A stretch of DNA of 64,000 bases from Hymenobacter artigasi (GCF_012275535.1 NZ_JAAVTK010000001.1:496001-560000); one strand, 5' to 3'. Counted from the stretch's first letter, positions 17,169 to 25,878 are shown. Notes: generated by a model not told the origin, from the letters alone. Numbers and translations are program-made.

Positions 17169-18188
17169 TTAGTTGAGGGAGCTGTTCGTACCCATCCCGA
17201 TTTGAATCATCGAGCACCGGAAACCGATGTAGGAGCGAGCCGAATCCTGGTATTCGAAATTGCGGGTACCGGTTTCGAGGAAGTACGCAATGTCTTTCCA
17301 CGAACCGCCACGAACCACTTTGCGGGGCTCATTGTCGTCCGGGTTGGTGGGGTTCAAGTCCCAAACCACCGGCACCGAAGCCTCCATGTAGGCGTCATCG
17401 CACCACTCCGAGACGTTGCCGGCCATGTCGTACAGGCCAAAATCGTTGGGAAAGAACGAGCCAACCTCCGCAGTATAGGCGAAGCCGTCGGAAGCGTAGT
17501 CGCCACGGCCGGGCTTGAAGTTGGCCAGCATGCAGCCTTTGCTGTTGCGCAGGTAAGGACCACCCCAGGGGTAGGTAGCCAGGTCGCGACCGCCACGAGC
17601 GGCGTACTCCCACTCAGCCTCGGAGGGCAGACGGAAGTTCGGGTCGTTGGCCGAGCCGGTTTCTTCGCGGGCGGCATTGCGGAACTTGGTGCGCCAGTTG
17701 CAGAAATACTTAGCGGCAAACCAATCGACACCAACCACCGGATAGTCGTCAAACGCCGGGTGGGTGTAGTAGTACTCCAGCAGGGGGTCGCCCATGTGGT
17801 AGGTGAAGTCGCGCACCCACACCGTGGTATCGGGGTAGAGCTCGGTCATCACGTACTCTTCGCCCAGCACATCCAAAGAGTCCTGTTTGATGGCATCGAC
17901 GAACTGGCGGTACTCGTTGTTGGTAATCTCTGTTTCGTCCATGTAGAAGCCGGCGATGGTCACCTGCTTGTTCATGTTGACCATCGAAGCGGAAATATCC
18001 TGGTCGGTCTGGCCCATGTGGAACGTACCTCCTGGGCAGGGTACCATTCCAAATGGCACTTCCTGAGGATTAAAGAACGGACGGTCCTCGGAGCCAACCA
18101 GGTCACCCGTAGGGCCTTTGCCAAATCCACACCCGCCTAATAATGCCCCGGAAATAGCGAAAAGGGATATTGCTAGAAGCTTGTTCAT
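17169..18188 (-). CDS. gldK: T9SS ring lipoprotein GldK/PorK
   Basis: Outer-membrane-associated lipoprotein forming the periplasmic ring with GldN. The signal peptide ends in a lipobox with cysteine 20 (LLGGC). The rest is an FGE-sulfatase (formylglycine-generating enzyme-like) fold: GMVPCPGGTFHMGQTDQD near residue 48, FYMDETEITNNEYRQF, and the C-terminal RKVVRGGSWKD and GFRC motifs. The segment GDLVGSEDRPFFNP before the domain is typical of GldK rather than GldJ. At 339 residues it is shorter than flavobacterial GldK (about 460), lacking extra insertions, but both ends are intact. It heads the gldKLMN unit with its own likely promoter. Confidence 0.94.
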   Translation of the reverse strand: MNKLLAISLFAISGALLGGCGFGKGPTGDLVGSEDRPFFNPQEVPFGMVPCPGGTFHMGQTDQDISASMVNMNKQVTIAGFYMDETEITNNEYRQFVDAIKQDSLDVLGEEYVMTELYPDTTVWVRDFTYHMGDPLLEYYYTHPAFDDYPVVGVDWFAAKYFCNWRTKFRNAAREETGSANDPNFRLPSEAEWEYAARGGRDLATYPWGGPYLRNSKGCMLANFKPGRGDYASDGFAYTAEVGSFFPNDFGLYDMAGNVSEWCDDAYMEASVPVVWDLNPTNPDDNEPRKVVRGGSWKDIAYFLETGTRNFEYQDSARSYIGFRCSMIQIGMGTNSSLN

Positions 18189-18245
18189 GAGATTAGAAAT
18201 TCTGTTTAATTGCCGATACCGCTAAAGTACATTTGGATGGGCAGG

Positions 18246-18276
18246 CAAATCTACACTTTTTTAGGTCGCGGTGCAA
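18246..18276 (-). promoter_or_regulatory. Promoter of the gldKLMN operon
   Basis: Read on the minus strand: TTG (18276-18274), 20-base spacer, then TAGATTTG (18253-18246). This fits the Bacteroidota sigma-A pattern TTG-N17-23-TAnnTTTG fully. The expected transcription start near 18239 gives a leader of about 50 bases before gldK. It lies in the 247-base gap after porP, so gldKLMN can be expressed separately from porP. Confidence 0.65.
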
Positions 18277-18435
18277 TACCTGCCTTTCGTAAAAGGCGAC
18301 CAAATTGAGGGTAAACACGCTGAATAGCGTAAATAACTCGGTTAATCCGTTTTATTGTTTGCGAGGCCGACTAAATTTTATCCTAACTGAATAGGATAAT
18401 GCTCATCCTGAGTACAAGATAAGAAAATAGGAGAA

Positions 18436-19434
18436 TTAGAAGCTATAACGAGGCGTGCGAATGGCTGGCCGGGTATTAATCGTCGCTTTGGGCAAGCGGT
18501 AGGAGAGCATAATTTCGTGCGAGCTGAACGCCCGGGCATCCTGGTTGAAGGCAATGAAGTCGAACGCATAGCCCAGACGCACAGCATTATCCTTTGCAAA
18601 GCTTAAGCCAAGAAGTCCCGAAACGGATTCTTCGGTGCGATAGTTGGCACCAATCCAATACTTATCATCAATTGTGGCCCGAACGCCACCTTCGAAAGAG
18701 TAGTTCTTAGCGTTGTTAAATTTACTGGAGCTGGAGAAATCGCCCGGCAATACCGCTTTCGCGAGAATCATCGGCGTTACGACAACGGAAGAGGAGGCCT
18801 CAATATTGTAGCCGGCCGTGAAATAAGCGTGATTCTCCGCAATGTACTTGCTGGGCGTACCGGCAGTACCTGCGCTTTTGAAGGAGTACTCCGAACGCAG
18901 TAAGTTATTGACACTGATGCCAGCGTAGAACTTTGGCGCTTCGTACCAGATGCCCGCACCGGCATCGAACTTGCTGTCGGAAGCACCGCTGGGCACGTTC
19001 ACGTCGTTTTGGTCGATGGCTATATAAGTGCCTTTGCTTAGGTACGTGTAAATACCCTGAATGCCGAAGCCCAGCTTACCCGAACCCAGCTTGACGTGCT
19101 GCGAGTAGGAAAGGGCCGTATTGGTCATTTTAGACTGGCCTACCTGGTCGTAGTAAACGGCCAGGCCTACCCCACCGTTGAGGGCCAGAACGGGCAGCGA
19201 AACCGTAATCATGCCCGTGCGCGGCGAGCCGTTGTTGCCGTCGAAAGTACCGTTGTAGTTGTAGTACTGGTAACGGCCGATGAGGTTGACCTCCCCCTGG
19301 CCTTTAATACCGGCGTAGGCCGGATTTAAATACATGCCATTCAAGCCGTAATGCGTGAACTGGGGCTGCTGTTGGGCAAGCGCCGAGCCAGCCGCAGCCG
19401 TGAGCAGCAGAGTAACGAGTAACGTTCCTTTCAT
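18436..19434 (-). CDS. porP: PorP/SprF family T9SS outer-membrane protein
   Basis: Outer-membrane beta-barrel protein of the PorP/SprF family that works with the T9SS ring, or assists export of surface adhesins such as SprB. A signal peptide (MKGTLLVTLLLTAAAGSALAQ) is followed by the hallmark QPQFTHYGLNGMYLNPAYAG. The body alternates short polar and aromatic beta strands to an aromatic C-terminus (TPRYSF). The length of 332 is normal. The start is the ATG at 19434; upstream open frame is leader sequence. Adjacency to gldK favours true PorP over a stray SprF paralogue. Confidence 0.9.
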   Translation of the reverse strand: MKGTLLVTLLLTAAAGSALAQQQPQFTHYGLNGMYLNPAYAGIKGQGEVNLIGRYQYYNYNGTFDGNNGSPRTGMITVSLPVLALNGGVGLAVYYDQVGQSKMTNTALSYSQHVKLGSGKLGFGIQGIYTYLSKGTYIAIDQNDVNVPSGASDSKFDAGAGIWYEAPKFYAGISVNNLLRSEYSFKSAGTAGTPSKYIAENHAYFTAGYNIEASSSVVVTPMILAKAVLPGDFSSSSKFNNAKNYSFEGGVRATIDDKYWIGANYRTEESVSGLLGLSFAKDNAVRLGYAFDFIAFNQDARAFSSHEIMLSYRLPKATINTRPAIRTPRYSF

Positions 19435-19517
19435 AAGGCGGGGTGGTGATGGTGAAAGAAGAGGGAGGTGGGTGTGCAAAAAGGTGCTGGGTGGGCACAA
19501 TATAGAAGTACAGCTTC

Positions 19518-19525
19518 CAAATGTA
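19518..19525 (-). promoter_or_regulatory. Candidate -7 element for porP
   Basis: TACATTTG on the minus strand matches TAnnTTTG, about 85 bases before the porP ATG and downstream of the hemD terminator. No exact -33 TTG is present (a T-rich stretch is there instead). Confidence 0.45.
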
Positions 19526-19553
19526 AGGGAAAAACCGGCGCTAAAAAATTCGG

Positions 19554-19591
19554 GCAAAAAAAACCGGCGCAAGGGTGGGTTGCGCCGGTTC
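19554..19591 (-). terminator. Terminator after hemD
   Basis: Perfect 11 bp stem AACCGGCGCAA/TTGCGCCGGTT with a 7-base loop, followed on the minus strand by a run of T. Confidence 0.9.
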
Positions 19592-19620
19592 TCAGTTGCT
19601 TACGGAAACTATCCGTTGGG

Positions 19621-20439
19621 TTAGGGGTTTTTAGCGTTGGCTTTTCCGACATCGGTTTGGGCATGCAATCGGATGTAGGCTTCGATGGCGCCGGTCATGG
19701 AAGGAGCGTTGGGATGGGGTGCCTCAATGTCGAGAATAAGGCCGGCATCAACCACGGCTTTGGCCGTGGTGGGACCGAAGGCGGCAATGCGGGTACCATC
19801 CTGAACGAAATCGGGAAAGTTGATGAAGAGCGAGCTGATGCCGGAGGGGCTGAAGAACGCAATGCAGTCGTATTTCACGTCGGACAGGTCGGACAGGTCG
19901 CTGGCGACGGTGCGGTAGATGACGGCTTCCGAAAACTTGAGATTGTTGGCCCGCATGAACACCGGCAGGTCATCCTTGCGGATGTCGGAGCAGGGATACA
20001 GGAACTTCTCGCCCTTGTGCTTCTTGATGACGTCGAAAAGGTCGGCCGCCGTGCGCTCGCCCACAAACAGCTTGCGCTTGCGGAGGACGATGTACTTCTG
20101 GAGGTAGTTAGCAGTCTGCTCGGAAATACAGAAATATTTCATTTCTGCGGGCATTTCGAGCTTGGCTTCCTGACAAATCCGGAAGAAGTGGTCGACGGCG
20201 TTGCGGCTCGTGAAAATCACGGCCGTGTACTCCAGAATATTGACTTTATCCCGACGAAAATCCTTATAGGATACGGGTTGCACATCAATAAACTCCCGAA
20301 AATCCACTTGAATGCCGTATTTCTCGGCAATGGCAAAGTAGGGGGAAACGTCGTTGGTGGGCTTGGGCTGGGTAACCAGAATGCTGCTTATGCGCTTGGC
20401 ATGCCGGCCTGTACCCGGCTTATCTGCACTATCGGCCAT
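19621..20439 (-). CDS. hemD: Uroporphyrinogen-III synthase
   Basis: Converts hydroxymethylbilane to uroporphyrinogen III in haem and sirohaem synthesis, in the cytosol. HemD is a poorly conserved two-lobed fold. The supporting segments are VIFTSRNAVDHFF near residue 75, the alternating lobe around LYPCSDIRKDDLP, and CIAFFSPSGISSLF with IAAFGPTTAKAVVDAG near the end. The 272-residue length fits. In Bacteroidota a hemD of this type is usually next to a DUF4271 gene and near T9SS genes, as here. It is the last gene of the minus unit starting at lipB or wecA. Confidence 0.88.
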   Translation of the reverse strand: MADSADKPGTGRHAKRISSILVTQPKPTNDVSPYFAIAEKYGIQVDFREFIDVQPVSYKDFRRDKVNILEYTAVIFTSRNAVDHFFRICQEAKLEMPAEMKYFCISEQTANYLQKYIVLRKRKLFVGERTAADLFDVIKKHKGEKFLYPCSDIRKDDLPVFMRANNLKFSEAVIYRTVASDLSDLSDVKYDCIAFFSPSGISSLFINFPDFVQDGTRIAAFGPTTAKAVVDAGLILDIEAPHPNAPSMTGAIEAYIRLHAQTDVGKANAKNP

Positions 20440-20514
20440 ACAGGTAGGAAAGGGTAATGCTTAGGACAATAAGAGAGACGAAAGAGCTGAACGAAACTGC
20501 CTGTTCAAGGACAA

Positions 20515-21708
20515 TCAATACGTAAAAACAATAAGTTTAAGTAAAACCAACAAAGGCAATACTTCAGTAGCACAAAGATAGGCAAACAAATGTAGATTCA
20601 GAAGGGAGGCGTGATGGTGCAGCGTGCGGGCTACCCGCAGCACCGTGCCGACCAGCAAAATGCCAATGGCCGCGCTGGCCGTCCAGGCTACGGCATTGGG
20701 CCAGTTGCCATTGAGGCTGAGGTAGAGCAGCAGCACCAGCGGCAGAAACAAACCGGCTAACAGGGTAGTGCGCAGAAACTCGCGGTACTGGATATCGGCC
20801 AACGGCTCCAGGCCAAAAATATAGCCCATTATTTTGACATACAGGTACTTGCCGAAAACAAAGGTGGTGATAACAGCCGTGTAGAGCAGCACCCGGGCCA
20901 CGATGGCCGTTTCGGGCACGTCGAAGAAGCGGCGGAGTAGGGGGAGGTTTTGCAGGTCGGTGTGGATGGCGGTGAGCAGCAGCGCAAACGACAGCGAAAA
21001 AAGCAGCACCAATAATAAGTTGAGCAGCGAAAAGGCCGGCTTGGCCAGAAAGGTCTGCTGGTCGCTGTTGCCGTTGAATAGCTCATCGAGCTGAAAAATG
21101 CGCGCCATGCCGGGTTGGTAGGTGGTGCGAACGGCCCCGTAAGACAGGCCCAGCACCAGGAGAAAGCCCAGGTAAACGTTTTGCCCCTGGGGGCCGCGCA
21201 GGCGAGGCTGGGCCTGGCCAATACGGGCTTTGGCCAGCGGGCTGGCATCGGCATGGGCGCTGCTCACCCCTGAAAACGAGGCCAGAGCCGGGTAGCCATC
21301 GGGCTGCCATACGGCGAGCAGGTGCTTGCCGGAAGGGAGCGTGGCCGGCAACAGCCGGGCCAGGTCCAACGAATAGTTGCCAGCTGTGCGGGCCGTGAAT
21401 AACAGCTGATTATCGACAAACAGGCTGAGGCCGCGCAGGGCTGCGAAGGACAGCGGAAAAGGCTGCGTATGGCTGACGCGCACCCACTGATAGTAGGCAT
21501 GGGCGGGCTGGTGGTAGCCGGGCAGGTAGAAAATCAGCCGGTTGCGGCCGGCATCGTGGAGGAGCCAGTCGGCGGAGAGGGACGTTGGGGAGGCCGGGGG
21601 CAGCTGGTGGTATTCGCTGGCACGCGCCGGGCCGGGCCGGGCCGCGAGCGCCAGCCACAGACCGATGGCGAGCAGCCGCCGCATACGCCACAAGCCCGGG
21701 GTTTGCAT
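20515..21708 (-). CDS. DUF4271 membrane protein
   Basis: Protein of unknown function with an N-terminal signal-type helix (around RLLAIGLWLALAARPGPARA), a periplasmic domain of about 150 residues, then several membrane helices forming the DUF4271 domain (residues about 195-397). The domain is recognisable by FVFGKYLYVKIMGYIFGLE and the C-terminal LCATEVLPLLVLLKLIVF. It lies between wecA (18-base gap) and hemD (75-base gap). The pairing with hemD is conserved in this phylum, but the biochemical role is unknown. Confidence 0.8.
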   Translation of the reverse strand: MQTPGLWRMRRLLAIGLWLALAARPGPARASEYHQLPPASPTSLSADWLLHDAGRNRLIFYLPGYHQPAHAYYQWVRVSHTQPFPLSFAALRGLSLFVDNQLLFTARTAGNYSLDLARLLPATLPSGKHLLAVWQPDGYPALASFSGVSSAHADASPLAKARIGQAQPRLRGPQGQNVYLGFLLVLGLSYGAVRTTYQPGMARIFQLDELFNGNSDQQTFLAKPAFSLLNLLLVLLFSLSFALLLTAIHTDLQNLPLLRRFFDVPETAIVARVLLYTAVITTFVFGKYLYVKIMGYIFGLEPLADIQYREFLRTTLLAGLFLPLVLLLYLSLNGNWPNAVAWTASAAIGILLVGTVLRVARTLHHHASLLNLHLFAYLCATEVLPLLVLLKLIVFTY

Positions 21709-21726
21709 GGGTGCTGGGGGTGGGGG

Positions 21727-22806
21727 CTAATTGCTGTTCTCGGTGGCCAGCAGGCGGCGGGAGATACGGCTCTGGTACACGCCGAAAAAGATGCTCAAAA
21801 GCGCCGAGAAGATGGCCAGGGCAATGATGAGCACGGTATTGCCGAGGTAGGCGAACTGGATGACGGACAGCGTGACCAGGATGTTGAGCAGGCCCAGCAG
21901 CAGCACAGTGCTGATTTGCTGGAAGCCCATGGCCAGGATGCGGTGGTGAATGTGGTTTTTATCGGGCGAGAAGGGCGACTTGCCGGCGGCCATACGCAGC
22001 GAGAATACGCGCATGGTATCGAACAGCGGCACAAACAGGATGCCCACTGCTACCGACGGGGCCGAGGAGCCAAAGGGCTGCCCCACCCGCAGGCCCATCT
22101 CAATAAATTGGATGGCCAGTACCGACACGATGAAGCCGCAGACGAGCGAGCCCGTGTCGCCCATGAAAATGGGGGCGCGGTGGAAGTTGTAGCGCAGGAA
22201 GCCCAGCAAGCCGCCAATGAGGCACACGGCTACGTAGGCGTAATTGCCATAGCTGGCACCGCCGTACTGGTAGAAATAATAACCAAATGTGCTACAGATA
22301 ATTAGCACAATGGTGCCGGCCAGGCCATCGAGGCCGTCGATGAGGTTGATGGCGTTGGTGATGCCCACAATCACGAAGAAGGTGAAGGCGTAGCTGATGC
22401 CTACTGGCAGGGTGCCAATGCCAAGAATGCCCTGGAAACTGGTGAGGCGCACGTCGGCCATTATCATCACGATGCCGGTGGCCAGGAGCTGGCCCACGAA
22501 TTTTTTGGAGACTGACATTCCCACAAGGTCATCCTTCAGGCCCACGAAAAACAGGATGATGCAGCCGGCCAGCAGCTCTTTCACGCCGTTTTCGAGGGGC
22601 GCGAAGATGGTGAGGGCCGACATGAAGCCGGCAAAAACGGCCACGCCGCCCAGGCGCGGCGTGAGCGACTGGTGCACGGTGCGCCCGTTGGGCGTATCGA
22701 GCATGTTTTTGAGGTGGGCAATGTAGATGATGGACGGCACGGCGAACAGGGACACCAGCAGCGCCCACATCCAGGACAGGCCTAGTGGAATATCAAAATG
22801 AGTCAT
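21727..22806 (-). CDS. wecA: Undecaprenyl-phosphate sugar-1-phosphate transferase (WecA/TagO-like)
   Basis: Integral membrane enzyme that moves a UDP-linked (GlcNAc-type) sugar phosphate onto undecaprenyl phosphate, starting a surface glycan. About ten to eleven membrane helices. The MraY/WecA superfamily motifs are present: PRLGGVAVFAG near residue 50, DDLVG near 90, NAINLIDGLDGLAG near 150 and GDTGSLVCGF near 210. A MraY-type histidine loop is replaced by RMAAGKSPFSPDKNHIHHR, which has the HIHH motif of WecA-type enzymes. The start is ATG 22806; a GTG 33 bases upstream is also open. The sugar specificity cannot be told from sequence. Confidence 0.88.
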   Translation of the reverse strand: MTHFDIPLGLSWMWALLVSLFAVPSIIYIAHLKNMLDTPNGRTVHQSLTPRLGGVAVFAGFMSALTIFAPLENGVKELLAGCIILFFVGLKDDLVGMSVSKKFVGQLLATGIVMIMADVRLTSFQGILGIGTLPVGISYAFTFFVIVGITNAINLIDGLDGLAGTIVLIICSTFGYYFYQYGGASYGNYAYVAVCLIGGLLGFLRYNFHRAPIFMGDTGSLVCGFIVSVLAIQFIEMGLRVGQPFGSSAPSVAVGILFVPLFDTMRVFSLRMAAGKSPFSPDKNHIHHRILAMGFQQISTVLLLGLLNILVTLSVIQFAYLGNTVLIIALAIFSALLSIFFGVYQSRISRRLLATENSN

Positions 22807-22863
22807 AGACAATACAGTAAGTAGGGTAGAGTGAAGCACTGGCCGGTTGCCGGCGCGACGTAT

Positions 22864-23283
22864 TTAGCTGTGCAGCACGCCCACCCGGTTGAGCAGGGCA
22901 ATGTGGGTAAAATTGTCGGGCACGATGGAATCGGGCACGAAGATGAATTTCTTGTCGAAAATCTGGGGACCGTGGTAGTAGCTCACCCAGTACTGATTGT
23001 TGAGGTGCAGCAGGGCCGAGTCGAGGGGCTCGATGGGCACGGCGGAGTGGGGCGGCACTTCCTCGAAGAGGTAGCGCAGGGTGGAGGTCCGGACTTTCTC
23101 GCCGTCTTCGGGCTGGCTGTAGCCGTTGGCGTTGATGATGACGTTTTCCAGCGGAAACCCGTTGTGATTGAGCAGGTACACCTGCCAGATGGGCTGACCG
23201 TCGGGCGTGACGGCATGGTCCTCGGCGGGTACTACGGCTACGGAAACGCCTTCTACGGGGTCAAAGGAAATGTCTTGCTTCAC
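22864..23283 (-). CDS. Conserved protein of unknown function
   Basis: A 139-residue soluble protein with no signal peptide or membrane helix and acidic, beta-rich composition. I do not recognise a domain. The best start is GTG at 23283 (GTGAAGCAAGAC); no ATG is suitably placed. It sits between lipB (41-base gap) and wecA (57-base gap) on the same strand and is likely co-transcribed. Similar short proteins in Bacteroidota have sometimes been mislabelled as tRNA synthetase subunits, as far as I recall; nothing in this sequence supports such a role. Confidence 0.75.
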   Translation of the reverse strand: MKQDISFDPVEGVSVAVVPAEDHAVTPDGQPIWQVYLLNHNGFPLENVIINANGYSQPEDGEKVRTSTLRYLFEEVPPHSAVPIEPLDSALLHLNNQYWVSYYHGPQIFDKKFIFVPDSIVPDNFTHIALLNRVGVLHS

Positions 23284-23284
23284 G

Positions 23285-23328
23285 GACCTCAGATTTAACG
23301 GATTTTAACGGATTGCAACGGATTTCAG
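23285..23328. repeat. AACGGATT decamer array at the lipB 3' end
   Basis: Three direct decamers (AACGGATTTT, AACGGATTGC, AACGGATTTC) preceded by AGATTT fill the gap between lipB and the next gene and reach the lipB stop codon. No convincing inverted partner is present. Confidence 0.6.
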
Positions 23329-24134
23329 GTGGTTGCCGGCTCCTCGCTGCTGGTGGCCTCCAGCAGCGCCAGCAGGTGGGGCAGCAGGCGCTCCTGCACT
23401 TCGGCGACGGATACGGACCGGGCGCTTCCCAACTCCCGTGCCAAGGAAGTCACGGCTTTGTCGGTGATGCCGCAGGGCACGATGTGGCCGAAGTACGAGA
23501 GGTCGGGATTAACGTTGAGGGCAAAGCCGTGGAGGGTGACCCAGCGGCTGCACTTCACGCCGAGGGCGCAGATTTTGCGCGGGTTGGGCGCGCCTTCTTC
23601 CCAATCGAGCCACACGCCGGTGAGGCCGGCAATGCGGCCGGCATTCAGGCCATACTCGGCCAGGGTGCGGATGACTGCTTCCTCCAGCACGCGCAGGTAC
23701 CAGTGGATATCGGGCCGGAAGTTGTCGAGGTCGAGGATGGGGTAGCCCACCAGCTGGCCGGGGCCGTGATAGGTGATGTCGCCGCCGCGATTGATGCGGT
23801 GGAAGCTGGCTTCGTGGGCCGTGAGGGCGGCTTCATCAAGGAGCAAATGCTCGGGCTTGCCGCTCTTGCCTAACGTATATGTATGCGGGTGCTCGCAGAG
23901 CAACAGGTGGTTGGGGGTAGGCTGCGGGGCTTCGCCGGTGGTTTCGGCTTGGCGGTTCTGGACCTTAATGGCCAGGGTAGCATCCATGAGCTGCTCCTGG
24001 AGCTGCCAGGTGGGCACGTAGTCGACCAGGCCCAGGCGCTGCACGTGCAGGAGCCGGTTGGGAGCAGGGCGGGCGTCGTCGGGAGCGGCGGCGTCGAGCA
24101 GTTGCGGGGGGAACTGTTCTACGAAGGAGGCCAT
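23325..24134 (-). CDS. lipB: Lipoyl(octanoyl) transferase
   Basis: Transfers octanoate from acyl carrier protein to lipoyl domains, the first step of lipoate assembly in the cytosol. Family motifs are clear: [16 protein letters not shown] near residues 77-92, [16 protein letters not shown] near 117-132, and [20 protein letters not shown] near 187-206. The catalytic pair is lysine 187 and cysteine 221 (in IVPCGI). An N-terminal extension of about 30 residues precedes the domain. The H protein of the glycine cleavage system, a LipB target, is encoded at 44.5-44.9 kb. Confidence 0.96.
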   Translation of the reverse strand: MASFVEQFPPQLLDAAAPDDARPAPNRLLHVQRLGLVDYVPTWQLQEQLMDATLAIKVQNRQAETTGEAPQPTPNHLLLCEHPHTYTLGKSGKPEHLLLDEAALTAHEASFHRINRGGDITYHGPGQLVGYPILDLDNFRPDIHWYLRVLEEAVIRTLAEYGLNAGRIAGLTGVWLDWEEGAPNPRKICALGVKCSRWVTLHGFALNVNPDLSYFGHIVPCGITDKAVTSLARELGSARSVSVAEVQERLLPHLLALLEATSSEEPATT

Positions 24135-24159
24135 GAGTGGGAGTTGATGAAACAGGACG

Positions 24160-24167
24160 CAAAGGTA
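24160..24167 (-). promoter_or_regulatory. Candidate -7 element for lipB
   Basis: TACCTTTGCGT on the minus strand, a full TAnnTTTG match about 26 bases before the lipB ATG. The same 11 bases occur upstream of the MORN lipoprotein gene. No -33 TTG at the usual spacing. Confidence 0.45.
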
Positions 24168-24298
24168 CTAAGCGCGGTAGGCTTTAGCCTGACCCATTGC
24201 CTAGTTGTTGGCGCACGCCGCCCAAACTGTTAGCTTGCGCCGCGCCTGGCCCCTCCCCTGCCCTTGCTATCACCCCGGTCTTTACCCGCTACCTGCCC

Positions 24299-24658
24299 AT
24301 GGCTCACGCCCATCACGAACTAGGCCAGGCCGGCGAAACGGCGGCGGCCGACCATTTCCTGGCCCTGGGCTACGAGGTGCTGGCCCGGGGCTACCGCCAC
24401 GGCCGGGCCGAGGTAGACCTGGTGCTGCGGCGCGGCACCGAACTGCTGGTATTCGCGGAGGTAAAGACCCGCTCCTCGGGCCAGTTTGGCTCGCCCGAAA
24501 CGTTTGTATCGGCCCGCAAAAAGGAATTATTCCGCCTCGCGGCCTCGCACTTGCAGGAGGAACTGGACTGGCGCGGCGATATCCGCTTCGACATCGTGGC
24601 CCTGACCTTGCTCAGCCGGGGCTTCCGCATCGAGCACTTCGAAGACGCTTTTTATTAA
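24299..24658 (+). CDS. yraN: YraN family (UPF0102) nuclease-like protein
   Basis: Small protein with the restriction-endonuclease-like fold of the YraN family. It shows the conserved start LGQAGETAAADHFLALGYEVL, the D-(X)n-E-x-K core in AEVDLVLRRGTELLVFAEVKTRSS, and the later SARKKELFRLAASHL. The predicted metal-binding residues (E, D, E, K) are present. The start is the ATG giving MAHAHHELGQ; an open frame upstream to 24197 is spacer. Biological role is uncertain; a DNA-repair link is often assumed. It is divergent from lipB, with the two promoters within 160 bases. Confidence 0.9.
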   Translation: MAHAHHELGQAGETAAADHFLALGYEVLARGYRHGRAEVDLVLRRGTELLVFAEVKTRSSGQFGSPETFVSARKKELFRLAASHLQEELDWRGDIRFDIVALTLLSRGFRIEHFEDAFY

Positions 24659-24748
24659 TGTGGGAAATATGGGGAATGTGCTGATGTGGGAGATTTGGTC
24701 ATTCCATCATAATCTCCCACATCAGCACATTCCCCATATTCCCCACAT
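24658..24748. repeat. 38 bp near-perfect inverted repeat between yraN and MORN gene
   Basis: Arms 24658-24695 and 24711-24748 pair with a single A-C mismatch around a 15-base loop. Each arm is itself a degenerate nonamer array (ATGTGGGAA, ATATGGGGA, ATGTGCTGA, TGTGGGAGA). It begins at the last base of the yraN stop codon and lies between convergent genes, so it could act as a terminator in both directions. Confidence 0.9.
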
Positions 24749-24764
24749 CTCCCACATCAAAAAA

Positions 24765-25817
24765 TCACCGGCGCTTGGGCAGCACTTTGGCCGGGGCGCG
24801 GGGCACGATGCGCGGGGCTACGGTGCGCCGCTGGCCGGGGCGGTCCTCCACGTCGGGCTGGCCGCGCTTATCGATGTTCTTTTCCTTGTCGAAAATGAGC
24901 TTGGCACCGCGAGCATATTCACGAATCAATTCGGGCTCGGTTATTTCGGGGTCATACCCCGTCTCGCCGTACTGATACTCGTAGCGACGGCGTCCAAGAA
25001 AGCCCCAGTACTTGGTCCAAACGCCCACGCGCTTGCCGTTTTCGAATTGACCGCGCCAGTCGGGCTGGCCATTGATGAGGAATTTGGCGTAATCACCTTC
25101 CAGCTTGCCGTTTACGTAGGGCACCACTTCGTTGATGAGGCTGCGGTCTTCGCCGTAGTAGCTTACGTTAGCATCGCGCGGAAAGCCCATTTCGTAGTGA
25201 GTTTTGGTGAGGAGCACACCGTTTTTATCGAACCGCTCCCAGCGCAGGTGGCGGGTGCCGAGGGCGTAGTAGCCGGTTTCGAGCACCTTGTTGTTCTGCA
25301 TTTTCTTGTAGGGGCCGTGCAAAATTTTCAGGTTGACCGCATCTTCTTCCACGGCGGCCAGCTTCAGGATTCGGTGCTTCTTGGTGTCGTAGTAATAGTG
25401 GGCGGGCGCATAGGCATTGAGGGTTTTCGGATACTTCAGGAAGTAGAAAATCTCAATAATCTGGTTGCGTCCCTTGGGGCCGGTCTTGGTGAAAGCCCGC
25501 TTCATTTTCTCGCCCAGGAAGACGTTTTTCTTCTTCTTTTTCGACTTGCGCTGGGTGTCCTTTTCGGCATCCTTGGCTGCCTTCTCCTGCGCTTTGGTGA
25601 GCACCACCTTGCGGGCCGTGCTGAGCGAGGGCTTGCCGTTGAGCGAGTCGCCGGAGCGCGTGAGCGTGTCAGTGCCGAGGGCGGCCCCGATGGGCTGCTC
25701 GGGGTTGCTGTTGAAGGAAACGGCTTTGCGGGTGCAGGCCCAGGGCAGCAGCGTGAGCAGCACCAGGGCCATGGCCAGAAAGCGTAGCGGCCGGAGCCAC
25801 AGACTAATAATACGCAT
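24765..25817 (-). CDS. Lipoprotein with MORN/YwqK-like repeats
   Basis: A 350-residue lipoprotein: signal peptide with lipobox LPWAC (cysteine 28), a charged linker with a lysine tract near residues 90-97, and then repeats of the MORN/YwqK type. Repeat-like units are GPYKKMQNNKVLETGYYALG, FDKNGVLLTKTHYEMGFP and GKLEGDYAKFLINGQPDWRG. The C-terminus is Arg/Pro-rich. Proteins of this type are common in Bacteroidota with unknown function; an envelope location is inferred. The start at ATG 25817 gives a compact lipoprotein signal; upstream in-frame ATGs lie over the promoter. Confidence 0.75.
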   Translation of the reverse strand: MRIISLWLRPLRFLAMALVLLTLLPWACTRKAVSFNSNPEQPIGAALGTDTLTRSGDSLNGKPSLSTARKVVLTKAQEKAAKDAEKDTQRKSKKKKKNVFLGEKMKRAFTKTGPKGRNQIIEIFYFLKYPKTLNAYAPAHYYYDTKKHRILKLAAVEEDAVNLKILHGPYKKMQNNKVLETGYYALGTRHLRWERFDKNGVLLTKTHYEMGFPRDANVSYYGEDRSLINEVVPYVNGKLEGDYAKFLINGQPDWRGQFENGKRVGVWTKYWGFLGRRRYEYQYGETGYDPEITEPELIREYARGAKLIFDKEKNIDKRGQPDVEDRPGQRRTVAPRIVPRAPAKVLPKRR

Positions 25818-25849
25818 GAATTGCACGGGGTATTTTCGCGGCATCAACG

Positions 25850-25878
25850 CAAAGGTAGGCGGGTTTGGTGCCCGGCAA
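25850..25878 (-). promoter_or_regulatory. Promoter of the MORN-like lipoprotein gene
   Basis: On the minus strand: TTG (25878-25876), 18-base spacer, TACCTTTGCGT (from 25857). This matches the Bacteroidota consensus in both elements. The expected start of transcription lies about 25 bases before the ATG. Confidence 0.6.
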
